Below are positions 18,113-26,677 of a stretch of DNA of 64,000 bases, one piece after another; positions within the stretch are counted from its first letter, which is position 1, and each line of letters opens with the position of its first letter. The position numbers were made by a program, and so were the translations under genes. The notes below the pieces were generated by a model. The model had not been told where the DNA came from. It saw only the letters and a list, made by a program, of their open reading frames with translations, and searched no databases. Source of the stretch: Streptomyces pinistramenti (GTDB lineage Bacteria; Actinomycetota; Actinomycetes; Streptomycetales; Streptomycetaceae); the NCBI RefSeq assembly GCF_020564935.1, contig NZ_JAJCXB010000031.1:1-64000 (forward strand). The letters are read 5' to 3'.

Positions 18113-18826
18113 ACACGGCGGTCTCGTGCGCAAGTCCCCTCGTTCGGGTGACAGCGCTCAGGGGTAGACGGAGCCCGCCGAGGGGAGACAGCTACAGGGA
18201 GGCGGGCCCTACCGGGAAGGGGGCCCGTCCCGCAGGACCCTGGGAGCTCGGGGCTCCGGGTCTTGACGGGGGAACATGGGGAGGCGGGGCCCCGGCTGCT
18301 CGCAGCGCCGGGGCCCCGTTCACACCCCGGCACCGGCTGCCGCACCCCGGGATCCGGATCCGACGCGGCACATCCCTGACGCGACGCAGCCCGCACAGCA
18401 CGCCGCAACCGCGGCGGACCCGGTGACCGCATCCACGCTCCTCCCCGTCGTCCGGAGACCGGAGCGCAGGACCGTCGCACCCCGTACGCATCGTGCGCCG
18501 TACGAGCCCGGCCGCTCTGCCGCCCCGCCTCACGTCCCAGCGTCCCGCGCACCGGCGCCGGTGCGCGCCCGCGCGTGACACACCGTCCGCACCCCGGCAC
18601 GCCGCCGACACCACACCAAGAGGCCGTACACCAGCGCGGAGATGCGTCGCGTCAGACTGGCACGCCGTTGACGCCACCGCTCGGATTCCCACAATTTCGT
18701 TCACCGTTCACCTGCGACGCAGCCCGCCGAACGGCGCGTCGGCGCAGCTCAGCGGGCTGATGGAGAGACGGAAGGATTTTGTGGGAAAGCAGGGCGAAAA
18801 ACGGGGTCCGGCCGCCCCTGGCCGGT
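18113..18826. other. Long intergenic region with a strong hairpin
   Basis: No gene with convincing codon pattern or ribosome site in about 700 bases. It contains a perfect 12-bp GC stem (18285-18296 with 18307-18318) that could terminate transcription from the dmdR1 side. AT-richer sequence near 18684-18712 is not assignable. Confidence 0.5.
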
Positions 18827-19519
18827 TCAGCGCTTGGCGACGAAGACGTGCGCGGCGATCTCGGAGTCCAGCTCGGCGGCCTCGCCGCTGCTGCCGACCA
18901 GCACACCGGCCGGCGACTCCGTCACGCTCACCACCGCGCCCGGCTGTACCCCGGCACGCCGCAGCGTGTACATCAGCTGGGCGTCCGCCTGGATGGGCTC
19001 GCCGATCCTGCGCACCACGACCGTCTTGCCGTCGGGCCCGGCGTCCAGGTCCATCAGGCTGACCATGCCGGCGTCCAGGAACGGATCCGCCTCCGACTGC
19101 TCGCCCAGCTCCTCAAGACCCGGGATCGGGTTGCCGTACGGCGACTCGGTCGGATGCCGCAGCAGTTCCACGACGCGGCGCTCGACCGCCTCGCTCATCA
19201 CGTGCTCCCAGCGGCACGCCTCGGCGTGCACCTGCTCCCATTCGAGCCCGATGACGTCGACGAGCAGGCATTCGGCGAGGCGGTGCTTGCGCATCACCCG
19301 GGTCGCCAGCATCCGGCCCTCGTCCGTCAGCTCCAGATGCCGGTCGCCCGCTACGGACAGCAGGCCGTCCCGCTCCATGCGCGCCACGGTCTGGCTGACC
19401 GTCGGGCCGCTCTGTTCGAGCCGCTCCGCGATCCGGGCGCGCATCGGGACCACGCCTTCCTCTTCGAGTTCGAGGATGGTGCGGAGATACATCTCCGTGG
19501 TGTCGATCAGTCCGGACAT
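18827..19519 (-). CDS. dmdR1: Iron-dependent repressor, DtxR family (DmdR1-like)
   Basis: Fe(II)-activated repressor of siderophore and iron-uptake genes. The 230-aa protein has the DtxR order: winged-helix (1-75, RIAERLEQSGPTVSQTVARMERDGLL), dimerisation/metal domain and SH3-like C-terminus. Canonical metal ligands are present: Met10 (DTTEMYL) and the Cys/Glu/His set in EACRWEHVM, equivalent to C102/E105/H106 of DtxR. It is the apparent orthologue of S. coelicolor DmdR1. I found no obvious iron box in its own upstream region. A long frame lies opposite it. Confidence 0.93.
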   Translation of the reverse strand: MSGLIDTTEMYLRTILELEEEGVVPMRARIAERLEQSGPTVSQTVARMERDGLLSVAGDRHLELTDEGRMLATRVMRKHRLAECLLVDVIGLEWEQVHAEACRWEHVMSEAVERRVVELLRHPTESPYGNPIPGLEELGEQSEADPFLDAGMVSLMDLDAGPDGKTVVVRRIGEPIQADAQLMYTLRRAGVQPGAVVSVTESPAGVLVGSSGEAAELDSEIAAHVFVAKR

Positions 19520-19532
19520 GCGTGCCCCTTGA
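18834..19532 (+). other. Antisense open frame across dmdR1 (Adm-like)
   Basis: A 232-codon frame with an ATG start covers almost all of dmdR1 on the opposite strand, giving a Ser/Arg-rich product. In S. coelicolor an antiparallel gene, adm, overlapping dmdR1 was reported to encode a protein affecting siderophore and antibiotic production. The overlap geometry fits. High GC often creates such frames by chance, so translation is unproven. Confidence 0.35.
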
Positions 19533-19765
19533 TGTGTCGTGCGGTGGCCCTGAACTCAATTCTGACGCATCCCACCGACAACGGTGCCGACTCGGCCTCT
19601 CGCGGACCTCGCGCCCGTATTGACAGGGCACTGGTCCAGACCGCAACGTGATCCGCGCCACGTGTGCCCCTCGGGTGTCGCGGGCGAGAATCCATCGACT
19701 TTTTCGACGAGATCCGGCGCGATGCGGCGAAATCCGACGAAATCCGACGAGAGAGGCCCGCGGGA

Positions 19766-20524
19766 ATGGCTGAGAGTGACCGGCTTGCCGGACAGTACTT
19801 CGATGCCGCGATCGATCTGTTGCGACGGGTGCGCGACGAAGAGGGTACGTCGATCACGGCGGCCGGGCGACTGATCGCCGACACCGTCGAGGCCGGCGGC
19901 CGGATCTTCGCCTTCGGCGCCGGGCACTCCTCACTCCCCGCCCAGGACACCGTCTACCGCGCGGGCGGCCTCGCCGTCATGAATCTGCTGTCCGTGCCCG
20001 GGGTGGTGGGCGTGGACGTCCGTCCGGCGACGCTCGGCAGCGCGCTGGAGCGGGTGGACGGCCTGGCCGGCGCCGTCCTGGACACCAGCCCGGTGGAGCC
20101 GGGCGACGTCCTCGTGATCATCTCGCTGTCCGGGCGCAACTCGCTGCCCGTCGAGATGGCGCTCAACGCGCGGGCCCTCGGCCTGAAGGTCATCGGCGTG
20201 ACCTCGGTCGCGTACGCGGACGCCACCAAGTCGCGGCACGTCTCGGGCAGCTACCTGAAGGACCACTGCGACATCGTGCTGGACAGCCGGATCCCGGTCG
20301 GCGACGCGGAGTTGACGCTGCCGGACATCGAGGCGCCGTTCGCGCCCGCTTCCACGGTCGTCACCAGCGCGATCATGCAGGCGGTGGTCGCGACCGCGGC
20401 CGGCGAACTGGCCGAGCGGGGTATCGAGCCGCCGCTGCTGCGCTCCGGGAACGTCGACGGCGGGCACGAGTGGAACGGCCGGGTGATGCGCGAGTACGCG
20501 GACCGGATCTACTACCGGCACTGA
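19766..20524 (+). CDS. SIS (sugar isomerase) domain protein, UPF0309-like
   Basis: A 252-aa cytoplasmic protein with one SIS phosphosugar-binding fold: IFAFGAGHSSLPAQDTVYRAGG (phosphate loop), then VLVIISLSGRNSLPVEMALNA and LKVIGVTS. The C-terminal region (GNVDGGHEWN) is typical of the UPF0309 group. Probably binds or isomerises a phosphosugar. ATG at 19766 follows GAGAGG. A short direct repeat, CGAAATCCGA twice, lies just upstream (19730-19748). Divergent from dmdR1 with a 246-base gap. Confidence 0.9.
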   Translation: MAESDRLAGQYFDAAIDLLRRVRDEEGTSITAAGRLIADTVEAGGRIFAFGAGHSSLPAQDTVYRAGGLAVMNLLSVPGVVGVDVRPATLGSALERVDGLAGAVLDTSPVEPGDVLVIISLSGRNSLPVEMALNARALGLKVIGVTSVAYADATKSRHVSGSYLKDHCDIVLDSRIPVGDAELTLPDIEAPFAPASTVVTSAIMQAVVATAAGELAERGIEPPLLRSGNVDGGHEWNGRVMREYADRIYYRH

Positions 20525-20549
20525 AACGGCCGCCGCTGGGCCGCCGCCC

Positions 20550-22031
20550 TCAGCCCGCCCCCGCCAGGTCCAGCGCCGCCGCGATCCGGGCGGCGACCTC
20601 CTCGGCGTAGGAGGCGTCCGCACGGTCGAAGGGACGGCGGGCGGGAGTGCGCAGGAAGGTCGCGACGCCAAGGGTGCGGCCGCGGCTGCGCAGCACCACG
20701 CACAGCCCGTGCACCGAGCCGTCCGGCCATTTGCGGTCGGCCGCCCAGCCGTCGTCCGCGTCGTGCCCCGCACTGGTACGGACCGAGCCGCGGCGCTCGT
20801 GCGCCTGAGTGGCGGGATGCCCCTGCGGGTACGCCACGGGGAGGCCGCACCCCGGCAGCGTCACGCAAGGGCCGGGCGATCCGGCCGGGGAGGCGAGGGC
20901 CCGCACCAGCAGCGGCGGGCCGCCCGTCTTCTCTGCGCTTCCCTCCGGTCCCGCGTCCGCGGCGGCGTCCAGCGGGCCGCGCGGCGCGGCTCCGGACGGC
21001 TGCGCCAGGTCGACCAGGGCATGGTCGGCGAACCCGGCAAGGGCGTAGTCGAGGTGGACGGCGGCCGCCTCCAACGGGTCCGGGCATTCGGCGGCGGCCC
21101 GTCCCGCGCGGTGCAGTTGCTGGGAGCGGAAGCGGAGCAGGGCGCCGTCCCGTTCGGCCTGTTTGATGTCGGTGATGTCCTGGAAGAGCCAGGCGACACC
21201 GAGCGGCGACGGCTCCTCGCTGAGCGGCGATGCCAGCCGGACGAAGCCGCTGCGCCAGCATCTGCGCGGTCGTTCGGCCTCCGCCGAGCGCAGCGTCACC
21301 CACAGTTCCGCGGGGTCCGGCGGCGCGCCCTGGGCGAGGACGTACTGCACCGCGCCCTCCAGTTCCTCGACGCCCTGGGACAGCAGCTCGCCCAGTGGCC
21401 GGCCCAGCAGCGTCGTACGGCCTGCGCACAGGGCGCGGGCGGCGCGGGCGTTGACGGCGGCGGGCCGCAGGTCGGCGTCGACGAGGACCACGCCCCAGGA
21501 GGCGTCGTCGAAGAGCGCTTCGCTCAGGGCGATGGAGCGTTCCAGGTCGATCTGGGTGCGGACCTCGCTGAAGGCGCAGTAGACGCCGGCCGCGCGGCCG
21601 TCGTGGCCGCGGACCGCGGAGGACTGGGTGCGGACCAGGACGCGGTGCCCGTCCTTGGTCAGCAGGGCGTATTCGTGGACCTGCCGTCCCGGGGCGTGCA
21701 GCGCGGCGAGGAGCCCGGCCTCGACCTCCTCGGCGTCCTCCTTGCGGACCGCCCAGCCGGTCAGCCCCCTGCGGCCGACGGCTTCGGCGGCCGTCCAGCC
21801 CAGGATGCGTTCGGCCTCGCGGTTCCAGTGGGTGACGGTGCCGTCGGCCCCGAGGGCGATCAGGGCGGTGTCCATGCCGTCCAGGAGTGCGGCGAGGAGC
21901 CCGGAGTCGTCGTGGTGGGGCCGTTTTCCGGGGTCCGTGCCGGACGGCGGGAGCTGCGGGGCGCGTTCCGGCGGGCCGCACGGGGCGGTCTCGGAGCGGT
22001 GTTCCGCCGAGGAAGCGGACGAAGCAGTCAC
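20550..22031 (-). CDS. PAS/PAS/GAF sensor protein
   Basis: Soluble sensor of 493 aa. The first PAS domain is about 45-160 (LLDGMDTALIALGADGTVTHWNREAERIL and YALLTKDGHRVLVRTQSSAVR). The second is about 165-290 (LFDDASWGVVLVDADLRPAAVNARAARAL; GVAWLFQDITDIKQAERD). A GAF-like domain fills 300-490 (WPDGSVHGLCVVLRSRGRTL). No kinase, phosphatase, cyclase or HTH output is visible, so it probably acts through partners. The GTG start has GGGGG just upstream. Confidence 0.85.
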   Translation of the reverse strand: MTASSASSAEHRSETAPCGPPERAPQLPPSGTDPGKRPHHDDSGLLAALLDGMDTALIALGADGTVTHWNREAERILGWTAAEAVGRRGLTGWAVRKEDAEEVEAGLLAALHAPGRQVHEYALLTKDGHRVLVRTQSSAVRGHDGRAAGVYCAFSEVRTQIDLERSIALSEALFDDASWGVVLVDADLRPAAVNARAARALCAGRTTLLGRPLGELLSQGVEELEGAVQYVLAQGAPPDPAELWVTLRSAEAERPRRCWRSGFVRLASPLSEEPSPLGVAWLFQDITDIKQAERDGALLRFRSQQLHRAGRAAAECPDPLEAAAVHLDYALAGFADHALVDLAQPSGAAPRGPLDAAADAGPEGSAEKTGGPPLLVRALASPAGSPGPCVTLPGCGLPVAYPQGHPATQAHERRGSVRTSAGHDADDGWAADRKWPDGSVHGLCVVLRSRGRTLGVATFLRTPARRPFDRADASYAEEVAARIAAALDLAGAG

Positions 22032-22140
22032 TGGAACCCCCTACGAACGCGGTCGCACGTGCTGCACCGCGGCTCATTCAACTCGAACGTGACCCAGCCC
22101 ACATCCGGTTTGCGGAAATCGTTGCCGGTGGGAAATTCGG

Positions 22141-22169
22141 TTGTGGCGGTGCGGGAGCGTTCCTAGGGT
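22141..22169 (+). promoter_or_regulatory. Probable sigma-70-type promoter
   Basis: TTGTGG at 22141, 17-bp spacer, TAGGGT at 22164, followed by a purine-rich ribosome site and a 12-codon ORF. It points rightward, away from the PAS gene. Confidence 0.45.
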
Positions 22170-22202
22170 GGTGAGCACACGAGAAGGGAGGTGGTTCGGA
22201 AG

Positions 22203-22241
22203 ATGATTTCGCACCGGACGCGTGAGGTGGCTGCGGGCTAG
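22203..22241 (+). CDS. Possible 12-aa leader peptide
   Basis: ATG at 22203 encodes MISHRTREVAAG and a stop. GGGAGG lies 11 bases upstream and a plausible promoter before that. It looks like an actinobacterial leader or upstream peptide, but no same-strand gene follows until the citrate synthase at 23599; pdxH lies opposite. The rest of 22032-22449 shows no gene. Expression is unproven. Confidence 0.35.
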   Translation: MISHRTREVAAG

Positions 22242-22449
22242 GTCCCGTCGCTTCACCCAGTGCAGCGCCGGACGCGCATACTGCAGATGCGCAGCCGGCC
22301 CATTCCCAGCAGTCACCCGACCCGCGGGCTACCGGTTCGTCCGACCGGCCCTTCGCGCCTCATGGCGCGGGGGAAGCAGCCCGCGGGTCGTCTGCGTCTG
22401 CGGACGACCCGGGTACGGCGCCCGGCCGGGCCGCGGATCCCACCGCCTC

Positions 22450-23139
22450 TCAGGGGGCCAGGCGCTCGACGGTCCAGCTCTCGCCGGTGCGCACGAACCG
22501 CAGCCGGTCGTGCAGCCGGTTCTCGCGGCCCTGCCAGAACTCCACCGTTTCGGCGGTGACGCGGTAGCCGCCCCAGTGCGGCGGCGCCGGCACCTGCTCG
22601 CCCTCCGGGTAACGCGCCGCCAACTCGTCGTAGGCGTGCTCCAGTTCGGCGCGCGAGGCGACGGGCGACGACTGGTTGCTGGCCCAGGCGCCGAGCTGCG
22701 AGCCATGCGGCCGGGAGCGGAAGTAGGCGGCGGTCTCGTCCCTGCCGATGCGGGCCGCGGTGCCGATGACGATGACCTGGCGGGCGAGCGGGTGCCAGGG
22801 GAAGAGCAGCGAGAGGTGCGGGTTCTCGGCCAGCTCCCGGCCTTTGCGGCTGGTGTAGTTGGTGAAGAACACGAAGCCACGGGCGTCGAACGCCTTGAGC
22901 AGCACGGTCCGTGAGCTGGGCCGGCCTGCCGCGTCGGCGGTCGAGACGACCATCGCGTTCGGCTCGTGCAGTCCGGCCGCCGCCGCGTCCTTGAACCAGC
23001 GCGCGAACTGTTCGTACGGCTCGGCCGCGAGGTCGGGCTCGGTGAGTCCCTCGGCGCGGTACTGGGCACGCATGGACGAGGGATCGAGCGAGGAGTGGGC
23101 TTCGGGAGGGAGCGCGTCGGCAGGGTGCACGGCCCTCAT
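22450..23139 (-). CDS. pdxH: Pyridoxamine 5'-phosphate oxidase
   Basis: FMN enzyme of vitamin B6 metabolism, oxidising PNP/PMP to PLP. The 229-aa length is usual. Recognised by the FMN/substrate segments SSRTVLLKAFDARGFVFFTN and SRKGRELAENPHLSLLFPW, HGSQLGAWASNQSS, and the C-terminal signature RLRFVRTGESWTVERLAP. The ATG at 23139 is the only start just before MRAQYRAEGL, the conserved N-terminal region. Monocistronic, with a divergent 460-base gap to the citrate synthase. Confidence 0.95.
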   Translation of the reverse strand: MRAVHPADALPPEAHSSLDPSSMRAQYRAEGLTEPDLAAEPYEQFARWFKDAAAAGLHEPNAMVVSTADAAGRPSSRTVLLKAFDARGFVFFTNYTSRKGRELAENPHLSLLFPWHPLARQVIVIGTAARIGRDETAAYFRSRPHGSQLGAWASNQSSPVASRAELEHAYDELAARYPEGEQVPAPPHWGGYRVTAETVEFWQGRENRLHDRLRFVRTGESWTVERLAP

Positions 23140-23598
23140 CCTGCCGCATGGGCCCGCGTATCGGCAGGCCGCGAGGGCGGAAGTCTGCCCCTCGTCGCCT
23201 GCCCGTAACCCTGCCGTCGGCGAATCGGTCAGTGTGCCGGACGTCACGCTTCCCCGCAGGTGGGGAACCCGCCAAAATCGAGGGGCCGCACACTGTGGGC
23301 TCCGGACATCCACGACTATCGTGTCCGGGCCGGGGACGCATCACGGCCCCGGAGAACGACCCGTCGGCCGGCCGCCGTACGAAGGCGCCGCACGACACGC
23401 ACAGCGCCCATGGGCCGTCCCCCCGCGGGCACAACCGTCGCGTCATCCTTGCCATCGCCGGGCATCCCCGGGGTGACCGGTGCGGACCGCGAGCTGCCCG
23501 GCGCAGCCGCGTAACCGCACCGGCACCGCAGACAGATCCGACCGCACGGCAGCCGGTCACCACGGCCGTCTGCCGTCCCCATCTTGAGGAGCCGCCTG

Positions 23599-24699
23599 AT
23601 GTCCGACTTCGTACCCGGACTTGAGGGAGTCGTCGCGTTCGAGACGGAGATCGCCGAACCGGACAAGGAGGGTGGTGCGCTGCGCTATCGCGGGGTCGAT
23701 ATCGAAGACCTCGTGGGGCACGTGACGTTCGAGAAGGTCTGGGGCCTGCTGGTGGACGGGGCGTTCACGCCGGGGCTGCCGCCCGCCGAGCCGTTCCCGA
23801 TCCCCGTGCACTCCGGTGACATCCGGGTCGATGTGCAGTCGGCACTCGCCATGCTCGCGCCCGTGTGGGGCCTGAAGCCGCTGCTGGACATCGACGAGCG
23901 GACGGCACGCGACAACCTCGCCCGCGCCGCGGTGATGGCCCTGTCGTACGTCGCGCAGTCGGCGCGCGGGCAGGGCCTGCCGATGGTGCCGCAGCGGGAG
24001 ATCGACAAGGCGGAGACCGTCGTGGAGCGCTTCATGCGGCGCTGGCGCGGCGAGCCGGACCCCAAGCACATCGCGGCGGTTGACGCCTACTGGACGTCGG
24101 CGGCCGAGCACGGCATGAACGCCTCGACGTTCACCGCCCGGGTCATCGCCTCCACCGGGGCCGATGCCGCCGCCGCGCTGTCCGGGGCGGTCGGCGCGAT
24201 GTCGGGTCCGCTGCACGGCGGCGCGCCGTCGCGGGTTCTCGGCATGATCGAGGAGATCGAGCGGACCGGCGACGCGGCGGGCTTCGTGCGCCGGGCGCTG
24301 GACAACGGCGAGCGGCTGATGGGCTTCGGGCACCGCGTCTACCGTGCCGAGGACCCCCGGGCGCGAGTCCTGCGGCGTACCGCCAAGGAGCTGGGCGCGC
24401 CCCGTTTCGAGGTGGCCGAAGCGCTGGAGCGGGCCGCGCTCGACGAGCTGCACAGCCGCCGTCCCGACCGGGTGCTGGCCACGAACGTGGAGTTCTGGGC
24501 GGCGATCGTGCTGGACTTCGCCGAGGTCCCTGCGCACATGTTCACGTCGATGTTCACCTGTGCCCGCACGGCGGGCTGGAGCGCGCACATCCTGGAGCAG
24601 AAGCGCACCGGGCGCCTCGTACGGCCCTCGGCGCGCTACGTCGGACCCGCCGCGCGCGACCCGCGGGAGATCGCCGGATACGACGGCGTCGCCCGCTGA
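23599..24699 (+). CDS. Citrate synthase (second, short type)
   Basis: Condenses acetyl-CoA with oxaloacetate in the TCA cycle, or acts as a methylcitrate-type paralogue. The 366-aa product has catalytic His regions MSGPLHGGAPSRV and MGFGHRVYRAEDPRAR and the late acidic region NVEFWAAIVLDFAEV. Streptomyces typically has this gene next to pdxH in addition to the main citrate synthase. GAGGAG lies 8 bases before ATG. The long upstream gap (23140-23598) shows no gene and probably holds promoters for both directions. Confidence 0.93.
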   Translation: MSDFVPGLEGVVAFETEIAEPDKEGGALRYRGVDIEDLVGHVTFEKVWGLLVDGAFTPGLPPAEPFPIPVHSGDIRVDVQSALAMLAPVWGLKPLLDIDERTARDNLARAAVMALSYVAQSARGQGLPMVPQREIDKAETVVERFMRRWRGEPDPKHIAAVDAYWTSAAEHGMNASTFTARVIASTGADAAAALSGAVGAMSGPLHGGAPSRVLGMIEEIERTGDAAGFVRRALDNGERLMGFGHRVYRAEDPRARVLRRTAKELGAPRFEVAEALERAALDELHSRRPDRVLATNVEFWAAIVLDFAEVPAHMFTSMFTCARTAGWSAHILEQKRTGRLVRPSARYVGPAARDPREIAGYDGVAR

Positions 24700-24748
24700 C
24701 GCAGACGGCGCGCGGGGCTCGTCCAACGGGCGGGCCCCGCAGGCCGGT

Positions 24749-25363
24749 TCAGCCCAGCGCCCGCTCCAGCAGGGCGCCCCACTGCGCCACCACCCGCTCG
24801 CGCCGCGCCGTGTCATCGCTGAGCAGGGTGGCGAGTCCCAGGCCACGGGCCATGTCCAGCAGTCCCTGGACCGTCTCCCTGATGCCCGGTACGGATTCGT
24901 CCACGCCGAGCAGCTCCACGGCGATGCGGTGGGATTCGCGGCCGACCCTGGCCTCCAGTTCGGTGACGCGGGGGCGCAGCTGTTCCTCGTCGGACGCGGC
25001 GACCCAGAGGTGCAGCGCGGCGCGGAACAGCGGCCCCGTGTAGAGGTCGACGACGGCGGCGACGACGGCCTTGCGGTCGACCGCGCCCGCGGCCCGTTCG
25101 GGGAAGAGGTCGCGCAGCGCCTGCGAGCGTTCTTCGGCGACGTGTTCGACGGCGGCGGTGAACAGGTCCTCGCGGGTGGGGAAATGGTGCTGGGCCGCGC
25201 CGCGCGAGACGCCGGCCCGCTCCGCGACGACGGAGACCGTGGAGCCCGCCCAGCCGCGCTCCGCCAGGCAGGAAACGGCGGCCTCCAGCAGCTTGCGCCG
25301 GGTGGCGCGGCTGCGTTCCTGCTGCGGTGCCTTGGCGCTGCGCGGCGGGTTCACCGCGCCCAT
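24749..25363 (-). CDS. TetR-family repressor, AtuR-like by context
   Basis: A 204-aa regulator with an N-terminal HTH (TRRKLLEAAVSCLAERGWAGSTVSVVAERAGVSRGAAQHHFPTR in parts, residues 20-65) and a helical ligand domain. It overlaps the upstream hydratase gene by 13 bases and shares its promoter. That promoter carries a dyad over the -35 which recurs at the Atu-like operon promoter (41 kb). I infer autoregulation plus control of that operon, as TetR-type AtuR does in Pseudomonas. The ligand is probably an acyl-CoA. Confidence 0.9.
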   Translation of the reverse strand: MGAVNPPRSAKAPQQERSRATRRKLLEAAVSCLAERGWAGSTVSVVAERAGVSRGAAQHHFPTREDLFTAAVEHVAEERSQALRDLFPERAAGAVDRKAVVAAVVDLYTGPLFRAALHLWVAASDEEQLRPRVTELEARVGRESHRIAVELLGVDESVPGIRETVQGLLDMARGLGLATLLSDDTARRERVVAQWGALLERALG

Positions 25364-26151
25364 CGCGGGGCCCTCCGCTCCAGGAAGGCGGTCATGCCCT
25401 CGCGCGCCTCTTCGGACCCGAAGAGCCGCGCGGACTCCTCGGCCAGCGCCGCGGTGTCCCGGTCGAAGGCCCGCAGCACCTCGGCCGTGACCAGCTTCTT
25501 CGACGCGGCAAGCCCCTGCGGCGAGCCCTTGCGCAGCCCGTCCAGAACCGGCGCGAGCCCCGCGTCGACGTCGTCAGAAGCGAGCGTCACCAGCCCGATA
25601 CGGACCGCTTCCGCCGCATCGAACCGTTCGCCCGTCAGGTAGTAGCGCCCGGCGGCACGCGGGTCGAGGCGCGGCAGCAGCGGCAGCGAGATGACGGCGG
25701 GCGCGAGCCCCAGCCGCGCCTCGGTGAACGCGAAGCTGGCGGCAGGCCCGGCCGCCGAGATGTCACAGGCCCCGAGCAGTCCGAGTCCCCCGGCCCGTAC
25801 GTGCCCCGTGACGCGGGCGACGACCGGCACGGGCAGCTCCACGAGGTCACGCAGCAGCCGGACCAGGCCCAGCGGCGCGGCCGTCGCGGCGCCCGGCGCG
25901 GTGGCCTCGGACAGATCGGCACCGGCACAGAAGGTCCCGCCAGTGTGGGTGAGCACGACGGCCCGGGTGCCGTCGTCCGCGGCGGCCGCGTCCAGCGCCT
26001 GCCGCAGCTCGTCGACCAGCCGGGCGGACAGCGCGTTGCGGTTGTGCGGCGAGTCCAGGGTGACGGTGGTGATCCCGCGCTCGCGGACAGCCCGCACGAG
26101 CGGCCCGCCGCCCGCCGCGGCGTTCCCGGTGTCGGTGGTGGCGTCGGTCAT
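25351..26151 (-). CDS. Enoyl-CoA hydratase family protein (AtuE/LiuC-like)
   Basis: Crotonase-fold protein of 266 aa: SPHNRNALSARLVDELRQAL, oxyanion-hole GGTFCAGADLSEA and GHVRAGGLGLLGACDISAA. The first catalytic Glu of classic hydratases is not at its usual place: GGLGLLGACD where GGLE is common. This suggests a specialised member such as isohexenylglutaconyl- or methylglutaconyl-CoA hydratase. That fits the shared promoter with an AtuA/carboxylase operon 7 kb further on. Ribosome site AAAGGAGTT precedes the ATG. Confidence 0.88.
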   Translation of the reverse strand: MTDATTDTGNAAAGGGPLVRAVRERGITTVTLDSPHNRNALSARLVDELRQALDAAAADDGTRAVVLTHTGGTFCAGADLSEATAPGAATAAPLGLVRLLRDLVELPVPVVARVTGHVRAGGLGLLGACDISAAGPAASFAFTEARLGLAPAVISLPLLPRLDPRAAGRYYLTGERFDAAEAVRIGLVTLASDDVDAGLAPVLDGLRKGSPQGLAASKKLVTAEVLRAFDRDTAALAEESARLFGSEEAREGMTAFLERRAPRWAR

Positions 26152-26330
26152 CAGGACCTGAACTCCTTTCCCTGGCCCGCGGTTCGCGGCACAGGATGTT
26201 GCCCGTCACCGCGCGCGGCACCGTCCCCTGGGGGCACGGGATCGGGGACTGCACAGGATCGGGGACCTTCCGAGGGTGACAGCGACGGGGGGAACAATCA
26301 AGCGTGCTTGCATGGTTTGTGGAGCTGGGA
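26136..26330. repeat. Direct repeat copy A (hydratase 5' region and promoter)
   Basis: Covers the hydratase start codon, ribosome site, 5' UTR and promoter. Almost the whole segment recurs at 30138-30318 in the same orientation with scattered substitutions and small indels. Shared blocks include CTGAACTCCTTTCCCTGG, GTCCCCTGGGGGCAC, ACTGCACAGGATCGGGGA and GAGGGTGACAGCGACGGGG. The two copies bracket the first XRE cassette. Confidence 0.85.
26273..26310 (-). promoter_or_regulatory. Hydratase/TetR promoter with operator dyad
   Basis: Leftward: -35 TTGATT (26301-26296), 17-bp spacer, -10 CACCCT (26278-26273), leaving a UTR of about 115 bases. The dyad CAAGC-AC-GCTTG (complement of 26299-26310) overlaps the -35. 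The same arrangement is at 41035-41072. Confidence 0.6.
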
Positions 26331-26494
26331 GGGCGCTCGTTGTGCGAGTGGAGACATGGGCGGTCACTGCGGCCGGAGGAAGAAGGCGTTTCGTTTGCCA
26401 CGAACGACGTTCCATGGTCGCCAAGTTGACCGCACTCCATCCGACCCTCCGGCCAGAAAACGCGGCCGAAGCGCTCAGCCATGAACCGACGTAG
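26312..26494 (+). CDS. Doubtful 60-aa ORF with a CxxC-like start
   Basis: ATG inside the operator region encodes MVCGAGRALVVRVETWAV and then a basic tail with a further Cys (FVCHERR). The pattern loosely resembles the small Cys-rich proteins of the cassettes in this window. There is no clear ribosome site. Listed because the 26331-26583 stretch otherwise holds nothing. Confidence 0.2.
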   Translation: MVCGAGRALVVRVETWAVTAAGGRRRFVCHERRSMVAKLTALHPTLRPENAAEALSHEPT

Positions 26495-26583
26495 CACCTC
26501 ATGCGCCGCGGCGGCGCTATCGGGGACGCAGATCCACCATGCCGCGCACCGTACAACCGGAACTAACAACCGCACACGCCAAG

Positions 26584-26612
26584 ACGGCCCCCGCATACAC
26601 CGCGGGGGCCGT
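26584..26612. terminator. Hairpin before cassette-1 regulator
   Basis: 11-bp perfect stem (26584-26594 with 26602-26612), 7-base loop, then TTCTCTTTAC. A matching hairpin sits at the same place before the cassette-2 regulator (43692-43717), so terminator, operator and promoter form a conserved unit. Confidence 0.65.
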
Positions 26613-26643
26613 TCTCTTTACTACCCCCAGCCGACCGGGGGTA

Positions 26644-26670
26644 CCGTTCTGAGGGTCTAGGTCAGAACGG
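26644..26670 (+). promoter_or_regulatory. Palindromic operator, cassette 1
   Basis: CCGTTCTGA-N9-TCAGAACGG, ending 7 bases before the regulator ATG and overlapping its likely -10 and ribosome site (GAACGGAG). The arms are identical to those at 43750-43776 before the second regulator. Likely an autoregulatory site. Confidence 0.65.
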
Positions 26671-26677
26671 AGCCAGC

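Noticed and set aside
18779..19651. 290-codon plus-strand frame opposite dmdR1
   Set aside because: Lower-quality alternative to the Adm-like frame; no start signal and a composition set by the sense gene.
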